In this document: positions 1 to 8,300 of the stretch, piece by piece
Layout: each line of letters opens with the position of its first letter
Numbering within the stretch: the first letter of the stretch is position 1
Position numbers and translations under genes: made by a program
Source: an uncultured Succinivibrio sp.
GTDB taxonomy: Bacteria > Pseudomonadota > Gammaproteobacteria > Enterobacterales > Succinivibrionaceae
Direction: 5' to 3'
Length of the DNA stretch: 26,648 nt
Assembly: GCA_900767695.1 (NCBI GenBank)
Contig: CAAGAC010000055.1
Location: forward strand, 1-26,648
Notes under the pieces: generated by a model
What the model was told of the DNA's origin: nothing
Database searches by the model: none
What the model saw: the letters and a program-made list of their open reading frames with translations, nothing else

Positions 1-505
1 TATCACCCAGCTCGCCTTCTACTGCGGCTGGCCCAAGGCCTGGAGCGCCCTGCCCCTGGTCAAGGAGGTCTACGGCGACGAGACGGGCAAGCCCGAGGAG
101 GCCGCGCTCTCCCACTTCCCGATTGGCGAGGAAAACACAGGCTACGCCCAATACTTCAGTGGCAAGAGCTGGCTATCAAAGCTCTCCACGGGCGACGGCC
201 TTGGCGTCTACAACGTCACCTTCGCCCCCGGCGTGCGCAACAACTGGCACGTCCACGAGGCCAGGGAGGGCGGCGGGCAGATCCTCATCGCCATCGCGTG
301 ACAGGGCTGGGTGCAGCTTGAAGGCAAGCCTGCGATCAAGATGCTCCCGGGTGATACCGTCACCATCCCTGCCGGGGTAAAGCACTGGCACGGAGCTGCT
401 GCTGACAGCTGGTTTCAGCACATTGCAATCGAGGTTCCTGGCAAGGACACCTCAAACAAGTGGCTCGAGAAGGTCGATGATGCAGCTTACAACGCTCTCA
501 AGTGA
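1..505 (+). pseudogene. Carboxymuconolactone decarboxylase-cupin fusion, 5' truncated by window, broken by in-frame TGA
   Basis: One frame (codons starting at base 2) runs through the window edge to a stop ending at 505, interrupted only by TGA at 299-301. The first part (TQLAFYCGWPKAW) resembles the C-terminal helix region of carboxymuconolactone decarboxylase-like proteins. A cupin domain follows, with motif 1 metal ligands in NNWHVHEA and motif 2 in PGDTVTIPAGVKHWHG. The TGA falls between the two cupin motifs, at a position where I would expect glycine (GGA to TGA is one base change), and the frame is otherwise well conserved on both sides. Other genes here use TGA as a normal terminator, so recoding is unlikely and recent inactivation is the simplest reading. 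A sequencing error cannot be excluded. Family members are usually small oxidoreductase-like or isomerase-like enzymes of uncertain substrate. The downstream hydrolase overlaps its 3' end, suggesting a former two-gene operon. Confidence 0.8.
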
Positions 506-1421
506 GGATATCAGGCAGGGCGCCGTGATGGCGCAGGAAGCCGCGCCCAGGTTCAGCGCGTCCACGAGCATCAGCGACGCGATGTCAGATCCGATCTTCA
601 GTGGATACGGGCGTCTGCTCTTCCCGCTTGAGCGCGGGTACATGGGCGGAAGCACTCTTGGCTCGCTCACCCTCACCTGGTACTCGCAGATAAGTCCTGC
701 AAGGACCGTGGACGTGCTCAACGCGCTAGCCGCGGAGCAGGAGCTGGGGGTGGAGGTTTTCCACCGCTTCTACACCGAGGAGGAGATCAAGGCCGATCCG
801 TCCAAGGCCAGGACCGGGCTGTTCTTCTTCAAGGGAAGGAAGGGCGCGCGCACCGCGGTGTGCATCGCCGGCGGCGGGTTCCAGTACGTGGCCTCGATCC
901 ACGACAGCCTCCCCCACGCGCGGGTGCTCTCGCAGATGGGCTACAACGCCTTCGCGCTGGTCTACCGCCCGGGAGCCTACTCATCCTGCGAGGATCTCTC
1001 GCGCGCCCTCGTGTACCTCCACAAGAACGCGAGGAGGCTAGGGATCAGCATGGACGGCTACATGCTAGAAGGCGGCAGCGCAGGAGCGCGCACCGCCGAC
1101 TGGGTCGGCTCCTACGGCACCGAGTCGTTCGGCTCTCCTGCGGTGCCCCGCCCTGCGGCGCTGGCGCTGCAGTACACGGGACTTGGCGAGGTCACGGGCG
1201 ACGAGCCGCCCACCTACATGTGCGTTGGAAGCGGCGACTGGATCGCCTCTGCAAAAGGCATGCAGGAGCGCTCCAACTGCCTCAAGAGGCACGGCATCGA
1301 CTCTGAAATAGAGGTCTTCGACGGGCTCGGCCACGGGTTCGGGCTTGGCGAGGGCACGGCAGCCGAAGGCTGGATCAGGCGCGCCGCCGCCTTCTGGGAC
1401 AGGAACGCCGCGCAGGACTGA
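480..1421 (+). CDS. Alpha/beta hydrolase (esterase/acetyl-xylan-esterase-like), cytoplasmic
   Basis: This is a 313-aa protein of the alpha/beta hydrolase fold with all expected catalytic elements. There is an oxyanion-hole GGG at residues 131-133 (AGGGF), a nucleophile Ser200 in GGSAGA, a likely acid Asp253 (GSGDW), and His285 in GLGHGFG. No signal peptide is seen. The substrate is unknown; the family includes carbohydrate and small-ester hydrolases. The start is uncertain. ATG 480 has AAGG six bases upstream and overlaps the end of the cupin frame by 26 bp, which would allow translational coupling. ATG 528, with AGGG seven bases upstream, would give 297 aa. I prefer 480 because the extra N-terminus (LSSEDIRQGA) reads like native coding sequence. 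The reading frame is intact although the upstream partner is broken. A strong terminator follows at 1450. Confidence 0.82.
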   Translation: MQLTTLSSEDIRQGAVMAQEAAPRFSASTSISDAMSDPIFSGYGRLLFPLERGYMGGSTLGSLTLTWYSQISPARTVDVLNALAAEQELGVEVFHRFYTEEEIKADPSKARTGLFFFKGRKGARTAVCIAGGGFQYVASIHDSLPHARVLSQMGYNAFALVYRPGAYSSCEDLSRALVYLHKNARRLGISMDGYMLEGGSAGARTADWVGSYGTESFGSPAVPRPAALALQYTGLGEVTGDEPPTYMCVGSGDWIASAKGMQERSNCLKRHGIDSEIEVFDGLGHGFGLGEGTAAEGWIRRAAAFWDRNAAQD

Positions 1422-1449
1422 CACTCTCAATCAAATCAAGAAGCATCGG

Positions 1450-1475
1450 AAAGCGCCGCAAGGCGCTTTCTTCTT
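1450..1475 (+). terminator. Rho-independent terminator after the alpha/beta hydrolase
   Basis: An 8-bp perfect stem (AAAGCGCC / GGCGCTTT) closes a GCAA tetraloop at 1458-1461 and is followed by a pyrimidine-rich CTTCTT tract. It lies 28 bp after the hydrolase stop. Confidence 0.85.
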
Positions 1476-1565
1476 ATATGGCGCAGGCAGGTCAGGCTCA
1501 CGCGGCTCTGAAGGGCAGCGCCAAGGTCCCTGCAGGACAACACTTTATTTCACAAGCAGATCCCA

Positions 1566-1640
1566 AGCTAGTAACTTTGGAGTAAGTAACTCTTGAGTAA
1601 GTAGCTTCAGAGTTAGCAACTTTAAAGTTAGTTGCTTGAG
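1566..1640. repeat. Five imperfect 15-bp tandem repeats
   Basis: Five consecutive 15-bp units start at 1566, 1581, 1596, 1611 and 1626. Their rough consensus is AGTWAGYARCTTYRG. The array is AT-rich in an otherwise GC-rich window and contains the palindrome AACTTTAAAGTT at 1618-1629. The last unit ends 14 bp before the ATG of the AAA+ ATPase pseudogene. In one minus-strand frame each unit reads as five codons, but there is no sign of a real gene there. The role is unknown: it could be slipped-strand repeat DNA affecting expression of the following gene, or a binding array. Confidence 0.85.
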
Positions 1641-1654
1641 GTATATTCGCATGC

Positions 1655-3135
1655 ATGCGCCCGGCGCCGCGCCCGGCACCCCGCCACAATGGCCCTGCCT
1701 TGAAGGACGACAACAAGATTAGCGATTTTCCAGGCCGCTTCATCGGCCGCAAGAAGGAGCTTGCCCTGCTTGAGGATCTGCACGGATCGGGCAGGTTCGA
1801 GATGCTGATCCTCCACGGCGCCCGCTGGACCGGCAAGTCGTACCTGCTCGCGCGCTTTGCCTCGATGCATCCTGCGAGCACCGTGTTCTTCACCGCAGGC
1901 AAGGGCGGCGAGGCTAGGAATGTGCAAAGCTTCTGCGCCGAGCTTTCAAGGACCCTGCGCTTTGGAGAGCACCTTCAGGCGCTCACTGCCTGGCGCGAGG
2001 TCTTCTCCTGCCTCGACGAGCATCTGCCAGACCAGAGGCTGGCCATAATCATCGACGAGTTCACCCGCCTGATGGCATCCGACAAGGGCTGGGATTCCAA
2101 GCTTCAAATAGCCATTGACCGGATCCTCAGGCGCAGGAGCGTCTTCCTCATCCTCTCAAGCTCCGACGAGGGCGCTGTCGAGGACGCCGTCTTCAGCGCC
2201 TCAAGCCCGCTGTACGGCCGCATGACCGCGCAGCTCAGGCTGGAGCCCTTTGGCTACAGGGAGGCCCGCGGGTTCTTCCCGCGCTATGGCAGCAGGGAGG
2301 CGCTCGAGGCCTACTGCGTCATGGGCGGGACGCCCTGCTGCCTGTAGCTCATTGACGATCGCCAGAGCCTCAGGAAGAACCTATTCAGGCACTGCCTCTC
2401 CCCGCTTGGACTGCTGTTCGACTACGCCCCAGGCCTCCTGCGCCTGGATCTCAGCAATCCGCAGTTCTACCTTGAGATCCTCGAGGCAATTGGCCCCGGC
2501 GCCTCATCGCTAGGCGAGATCCGCAAGAGGCTTTCAGACGGCGCCTCCCCCGCCAAGATTTCAAAGTACCTCAAGGTGCTCTCCGATCTCGGATACGTGG
2601 CGCGCGAATGGCCCTGCGGGCAGAAGGAGTCAGGGCGCAACTTGCTCTACCGCATCCGCGACAACTTTCTTGCGTTCTTCTGCGCCTTCATCGCAGGCAG
2701 CCAGAGCCTCCTCAACGGACGCGTCTCGCCCGAGGATTTCCTGAAGCGCAGGCAGGACTCAGGAGAGTGGGACGCCTTCATCGGCCATAGGTTTGAAGAC
2801 GTCTGCCTGCAGTTCCTGCAATCGCGCTTTTGCGATGGCAGGATGCCTTTTCAGGCAAGGGATCTTGGAAGGTGGCGGGGCGCCAATCCACTGGCGAGGC
2901 GCCATGAGACGATAGATCTTCTCGCCATGGACGATGAGAACGCGCTCATTTGCGCATGCAGGTGCGCGCAGGAGCCATTTGGGATCAAGCGCTTGATGAG
3001 AGCGCCGTATGCGTGTCAAGGCCGCGCAAGTCCTTTCTGGTCTTCTCGACAGGAGGCGCGACCGGTGAGGCCCGGCGCGCCATGGAGCACAGTGGCGGCT
3101 TCACGCTGGTGGGGCTTGACGATCTCTACGCCTGA
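1655..3135 (+). pseudogene. AAA+ ATPase (archaeal-type ATPase / DUF234-like family), broken by TAG and a frameshift
   Basis: The reading starts at ATG 1655 and shows an N-terminal FIGRKKEL motif, a Walker A (GARWTGKS, residues 55-62) and a Walker B (IIIDEF, Asp134-Glu135), typical of the fused ATPase plus C-terminal nuclease-like domain family. At 2345-2347 a TAG interrupts GGTPCCL*LID, where CAG (Gln) would be expected. The same frame then continues with a winged-helix-like segment (ISKYLKVLSDLGYV) and the C-terminal domain (about 2641-2980). Near 2985-3000 the homologous reading moves to the frame beginning at 2950 (one base lost), ending in RKSFLVFSTGG...LVGLDDLYA* at 3135. Two independent lesions in an otherwise conserved gene indicate a pseudogene. 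The N-terminal 20 residues (RPAPRPAPR) are atypical, so the true start is uncertain. Intact members are mobile-element-associated or housekeeping proteins of unknown function. Confidence 0.85.
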
Positions 3136-3141
3136 GATGGC

Positions 3142-3168
3142 AGAAAGCCCCGCATCGCGGGGCTTTCT
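3142..3168. terminator. Bidirectional terminator between the AAA+ pseudogene and the lon-like gene
   Basis: A perfect 12-bp stem AGAAAGCCCCGC / GCGGGGCTTTCT has a 3-nt loop at 3154-3156. The two converging genes end at 3135 (+) and 3186 (-), so the symmetric hairpin with A-rich and T-rich flanks probably serves both strands. Confidence 0.85.
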
Positions 3169-3185
3169 GATTGCGCTTCATGGGG

Positions 3186-4766
3186 CTACCAGAAGTGCCA
3201 CCAGGAGCGGTGCTCATCGCGGCTTGCGATCTGCTCGAGGCGATCGGCGATGCGGCAGCACACGGTGTTTTCGGTGTCGGCGTCGCCCCACTCCACGCCG
3301 GTGAGGATCCTCATCGCGCCGGTCACATGGGAGACGGTGTAGATGTGGAACTTGCCCGCGCGCACGGCATCGGTGACGTAGGGCCTGAGCATGAGCTGGG
3401 GCACGCAGGAGAGCGGGATCACCACGCCCTGGGTGCCGGTAAGCCCGTGCAGGCGGCAGATCCTGAAGAACCCCTCGATCTTCTCGTTCACCCCGCCCAC
3501 GGGCTGGACGTCGCCGAGCTGATCGACAGCGCCCGTCACCGCGAGATCCTGCCTGATTGGCAGGTCGGCGAAGCTTGAGAGCACGGCGCACAGGCCGGTG
3601 AGCGAGGCGCTGTCGCCGTCTATCTCGGTGTAGGACTGCTCGAACACTAGGCTTGCGGTCGCAGGCAGCGGCGCGATGGCGCCGAACTCGCGGGAGAGGA
3701 AGCCGTTGATGATCATCATCGCCTTGGCGTGGATCTGCCCGGCGAGATCGGCCTTGCGCTCGATGTCGATGACGTCGCCGTCGCCGCCTGCCCTCATCGA
3801 GGCGGTGATCCTCACCGGCTCGCCGTAGACGTAGGAGGTGCCGGCGGTCTCGATGACCGAGAGGCCGTTGATCTGCCCAACCTCCATGCCGGAGGTGGAG
3901 ACCAGGATCTGGCTGTCGCGGTGGTCGCGCAGCGCGGCCTTGGCGTCCGAGTTCATGCGGTAGTCGAAGGCGCCCAGAGCCTTGAGCAGGGTCTTCGCGG
4001 TTACGGCGCCGGACTTCTCAAGGGATGAGGCCTCCCTCAGAAGCGACTTCATGCGCCTCGTGGGCAGGGCGACGTAGCGGCGATCGCCCGCGATGCGCGA
4101 CAGCAGCGAGCACAGCAGCGAGACGGCCTCTACCGTGCAGTCCTTAATTCCATCATCGCGCCAGGAGCGGACAAGCCCGCCCACGAGGTCGAGCGCGCCT
4201 TCTGCGCGGAACTCAAGCTCGGTGTCAGCGCGCAGCGCGCACTCAAGCGAGGGCAGGAGGGCCTCCAAAGTCGCAATGTCTGCGCTGTCGCCGGTTATGG
4301 CGACCTTGAGCGAGGGGTTGGCCATTAGGGCCGAGCGGAACCTGAGCGCCCACTTGGGGTGGTCTGAGAAGAGCACGGCAGGCAGCACTAGCGCGCCGCG
4401 CAGCGACTGGAGCATCCCCATGCGCCCGTCCTCCCCGAAGAGATCCTTCTTGCGGGGGCAGACGAGCGTGGTGGCCCCGCTAGCGCCGAGGCTTAGGAGC
4501 AGATCACGGGCGAAGGCGAGGGAGTCGACGCTCTCCTCGGGGCAGTCGAGGAGCAGCACCTGGCATGAGCCGTCTGCAAGCAGGCGGCGGCAGGCGCTGC
4601 GGGCGCGCAGCTGCAGCTCCTCGAACGGGCGCGGCGCAAGCTCGGCGGTGGTCTTGAACGAGGCCTTGCCGAAGTCGATGGAGATGTCGGCGCGCTCGAG
4701 CTCCATCACGGAGTCGAGCGCGATCTCCTGGCCGTCCTGGCCCTGGTCTTCCTTCTTCTCAGTCAA
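3186..4766 (-). CDS. Lon-like serine protease with degenerate ATPase region (YcbZ/LonB-type)
   Basis: This 526-aa protein has a C-terminal Lon protease domain (about residues 300-510). The catalytic Ser386 lies in GDSAS and Lys429 in GGVNEKIEG. Their separation of 43 residues equals that of E. coli Lon (Ser679/Lys722), so the dyad looks functional. The N-terminal ~280 residues should correspond to an AAA+ region, but I see no Walker A (GxxxxGK[ST]) and no clear Walker B. This matches the YcbZ-type Lon homologues rather than true Lon. The start is TTG at 4766-4764 with GAGG six bases upstream. It overlaps the hpt stop by 8 bp, indicating translational coupling. The protein is probably cytoplasmic, with substrate unknown. 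It is the last gene of the tamA-tamB-hpt-lon-like operon and ends at a strong terminator. Confidence 0.85.
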   Translation of the reverse strand: MTEKKEDQGQDGQEIALDSVMELERADISIDFGKASFKTTAELAPRPFEELQLRARSACRRLLADGSCQVLLLDCPEESVDSLAFARDLLLSLGASGATTLVCPRKKDLFGEDGRMGMLQSLRGALVLPAVLFSDHPKWALRFRSALMANPSLKVAITGDSADIATLEALLPSLECALRADTELEFRAEGALDLVGGLVRSWRDDGIKDCTVEAVSLLCSLLSRIAGDRRYVALPTRRMKSLLREASSLEKSGAVTAKTLLKALGAFDYRMNSDAKAALRDHRDSQILVSTSGMEVGQINGLSVIETAGTSYVYGEPVRITASMRAGGDGDVIDIERKADLAGQIHAKAMMIINGFLSREFGAIAPLPATASLVFEQSYTEIDGDSASLTGLCAVLSSFADLPIRQDLAVTGAVDQLGDVQPVGGVNEKIEGFFRICRLHGLTGTQGVVIPLSCVPQLMLRPYVTDAVRAGKFHIYTVSHVTGAMRILTGVEWGDADTENTVCCRIADRLEQIASRDEHRSWWHFW

Positions 4767-5298
4767 CTACGGCCTCGTAGATGGCAGGCAGCTGGCGGTA
4801 CTTCTCGGCAAGATCCAGGCCGTAGCCCACGATGAAGCCGCGGTCGAGGACGAAGCCGGCGTAGTCGATCCCGACCTGGGTCTCGCGCCTCTCGCGCTTG
4901 TCGATGAGGGCGCAGAGCCTGACGGACTTGGCGCCGCGCTCGCGGAACATCGGGATGAGCTTGCTCATCGTGACGCCCGAGTCGATGACGTCCTCGATGA
5001 AGAGCACGTTGCGCCCGCGCACGTCGATGTCGACGTCCTTGGTGATCTTGACGACCGAGGAGGTCGAGGTGCCGTCGCCGTAGGAGGAGGCGCGCAGGAA
5101 GTCGATGATGAGATCGGGGCAGCCCTCGCCGATGGCGCGCACGAGATCGGTGAAGAAGAACACCGCGCCCTTGAGCACGCACACGCAGATGAGCTCCTCG
5201 CCCTTGTAGTCGGCGGCGATCCTGGCGCCAAGCTCCGAGACCTTCTGCTGGATCTGCTCCCTTGTGTAGAGGGGGTTGAGTTTTTTCACTACCGTCAT
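4759..5298 (-). CDS. hpt: Hypoxanthine phosphoribosyltransferase
   Basis: A 179-aa purine-salvage enzyme that joins hypoxanthine (and usually guanine) to PRPP to give IMP/GMP in the cytoplasm. The PRPP-binding signature is FIEDVIDSGVTM at residues 100-111, with the paired acidic residues Glu102-Asp103 and the catalytic-loop Asp106. The flexible-loop motif ASSYG is at 70-74, LKGAVFF at 42-48, and the purine-contact VGYGLD at 157-162. Length is normal for the family. ATG 5298 has a strong GAGGAAAG ribosome binding site and lies 10 bp after the tamB stop. The 3' end overlaps the TTG start of the lon-like gene by 8 bp. Nothing abnormal is seen in the catalytic region. Confidence 0.93.
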   Translation of the reverse strand: MTVVKKLNPLYTREQIQQKVSELGARIAADYKGEELICVCVLKGAVFFFTDLVRAIGEGCPDLIIDFLRASSYGDGTSTSSVVKITKDVDIDVRGRNVLFIEDVIDSGVTMSKLIPMFRERGAKSVRLCALIDKRERRETQVGIDYAGFVLDRGFIVGYGLDLAEKYRQLPAIYEAVVD

Positions 5299-5308
5299 CG
5301 CACTTTCC

Positions 5309-8300
5309 TCAATTGAAGTCGAAGCTGTAGATGAGATCCACAGCCTGATCCACGGACGAAACGAACTCGGCGTACAGCTTGCGCATCAGTTCGTAGCGGA
5401 GCCTGAACTCCCCCACCGACGAGAACACGCCGTAGCCGTATGAAATCATGATCCTGTTGGTCAGGTAGCCCTGGACTCCGACCTGGGTGCTTTCGCCGCT
5501 GCCCGAGGAGCCGAACTGGAGGCTCCTCATGCCGAAGGCGTCGGAGATCGAGTTCATCAGCCCCGAGGTAGTCCCCAGCCCGAGGGCCAGCAGCAGCTGG
5601 CTGCTGCTGCTCTCGGGGTTCTCCGGGGTCTTCTCGAGCCCGTGGCCGTAGAGAAGGTACGAGAGGATCTCGTTCTGCGACATCGCGGGCCTTGAGAAGA
5701 GGGTGACCGAAGGATCGGACGCCGTGCCCTTGACGCGCACGCCGGCGACCACGTCGTCCTCCATCGAGGAGGGATCGGCCACGACCTCGGCCCTGATTTT
5801 TGGATTGGTAATCTTACCATCAAACAGTGAGTCTGCATAGGAAACGAGGAAGCGGTGGCCGTAGATGTCGGCGCGCCCGTTTACCAGGCTCACCTGCCCC
5901 TTGGCGCGCGGCTCGGGATCGCTCCCATTCTTCAAAAGCCGCACCTCGCCCTGGGCGGTGGCCTTGAGCCCCATCGCCCTGACGCTGACCTTGCTTCCAA
6001 GGGTCACCGTAAGGTCCATGGTCGCGCCCTCGGCCTGGGCCCTGGCCTTCGCCGCGGCGTCGCGGCGCGCCTTAATCATCTCCTCGGCCCCGCCGCTTCT
6101 CACAATCACCTCGTCAGGCGAGGGGGCGGTGCCGCTCTCGCCTATGCTGTTGACGCGGATGTCGGCGACAGGGATCGAGATCCTGCCTCTGATCCCCGGG
6201 GAGTCTCCCAATGTGGCGGTGGCGTCGATGTCGGCCTGGCACTCGCCGTAGCCCATGAGTAGCACCGGCAGGGCTCGCGAGGTTATCGAGATGCTCCCGC
6301 GCGCGCCGTCAGACCAGTCAAGCGGCCCGCTCAGCGAGAGCCTGCCCTGGTTCATCCCCACGCTGCCCTGGAGGGTGCCGCCCTGCCCGTTTGCCGCAAG
6401 ATCGAAGCGGAAGGAGTCTATCCTGCCGATGTCGTAGCGGGGCTCTGCCGAGCCGCTCGCGCCAGCTGAGCCGTAGAGCAGCGGGCTTGCCAGCGTGCCG
6501 CCGAGCCTGAGGTCGGCGTGCGCCGTGCCGTCAAGCTCGTTGAATCCGCCACCCAGGTGGCGCAGGCGCGAGAGCGCGAGGGCATCGACCCTGAGGGTGC
6601 CCGAGAGGCGCTTTGCCCCGCGCGGATCAGTGACGGTGATCGAGGAGAGGATGTCGCCGCCCTTGCGCTTGATGGCCGCGTCGAGATCGAAGGTTATCGA
6701 GCCCTTGGCTCCCGTGGCGCCGAGCTTGAAGCGGTCGAAGGCGAAGGCGGCCTCGGGCGCGGCGATGCGGGCGCCCGCGACGTCTATCCTCGCGTCAAGC
6801 CTGGGGGCGGCAGGCGATCCCGACGCGGAGATCCGGCCGTCGGCCGTGCCCGAGAGATCCCAGCCCTTGGGCAGGAGCTTCTTGAAGGCTGCAAGCGAGA
6901 GCGCCCTGATGTCGGCGGAGAACCGCAGGATCCTGGGCGAGATCCTCGCCTCGGAGAGCTCAAGCGAGCCCGAGCCGCGCAGCGAGGCTGCGCCCACCCT
7001 GCCCTCCAGGGTCTTGAGGTTGAAGCCTAGCGGGACTGCGGAGCCTAGGGTGATGGTGTCGGCAAACTCGCTTTCCAGGATGAAGTCGCTGATGCTGCCC
7101 TGCCACTCGAGCTTTCTTGGATCAAATGATCCCGAGAGGCTCAGGAAGCCGCCGTTGCGTCCTGCGCAGCTCAGGACCGCCGAGTGGCGAGAAAGCGTGC
7201 CGTTGACATCGAGCGCGCACTTTCTTGAAGGGGAGAGGCCCGGGGCGAAGCGCGCCGTCTCCGAGAGCAGCGTGAGCGCGCCCATGCCGCGCCCGGCATC
7301 TGCCGTGGCGCTCAGGGTGATGCCCGAGAACACGTGGGTGCCAAGCTTCAGCTCCTTCGAGGTCGCGGCGATGCGGCCCTCGGGGTTGGCGATGTCGCCT
7401 GCAAGCGCGAGGCTTCCAGAGAGGCCGCCCGAAGCCCCGGGCACCAGGCGCGAGAGATCTGTTATGTCGAACTTGCCTGAGAGATCCGAGTGCTCACCAG
7501 CAAGCCCGGTGAGCATGAGCGTCCCCGCCGCGTCGCGGAATGAAAGATCGGAAGCGCCAACGCCATCCTTGCCCACCCACAGCGACTTGGCTGAGAACGA
7601 GGGCGAGAGGCGCCCGCTTGAGAAGCCGCCCTTGAGATTCAGAAGCTCGACCTCGGCTCCGTCATCCTCAAGCCTCACCACGGCATCGGCAGACGCCCAG
7701 GTCCTGCCGGTGAGGAAGGGCGCCGCGCTGTGCGGATCCTCGGAGGAAACCTCGGCCTTTCCTGAAAATACGGCATCCTGGTCAAGGCTTGCCTTGCCCT
7801 CAAGCGATGCCTTGAAGGGGGAGCCCATGTAGGAGCCCTCGGCCCTGAGGCTTTGAAGCTCGGGGGAGAAGTCCACGAGCGCGCCCGAGAGCTCCGCCCT
7901 CACCCCCTCAAGCCCGTAGCCTGAGATGGTGCCCGAGGCATCGGCATCCAATGTCCCTGCAAGAAAGCCCTTGAGCGAGGCGCGGCCGTCCCTTGCGACG
8001 AAGCCCTTGGCGGATGCCGGGATCCTCACGACCTCGGCCGCGGCATCCTCGGGATCGGGGCTGTCGAGGAGATCGGGCTTTGCCGCCTCGGCCCTGCCTG
8101 CAAGCGCGGGCGGCATCCAAAGCGGCCATACAGCAAGCGGCGAGGAGGCCTCGGCCTCGAAGGGGAATAGTCCCGAGAGCGCGTTGATGCGCGCATATGC
8201 CTTCGAGGGCAGCGGCAGCTCGTTGTCGGCCGAGGCCCTGAGATCGGTGAGATCGCCCTTGATTTCCGCGGTGCCGCTGATGCCTGCGAGCGAGCCCATG

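Noticed and set aside
299..301. TGA as a recoded (glycine, tryptophan or selenocysteine) codon
   Set aside because: Other genes in the window (gltD, gdhA, glnA, tamA, hpt) end with TGA, and no selenocysteine insertion element-like hairpin was evident after the codon.
1498..1902. Minus-strand frame encoding a 5-residue repeat from the 15-bp array
   Set aside because: The repeat peptide is a by-product of the DNA repeats, since 15 is divisible by 3. The frame runs into the AAA+ gene antisense and lacks a plausible start.
6495..7832. 445-codon plus-strand open frame opposite tamB
   Set aside because: It is Ser/Pro/Arg-rich, with no ribosome binding site and no family resemblance, whereas the opposite strand is continuous TamB.
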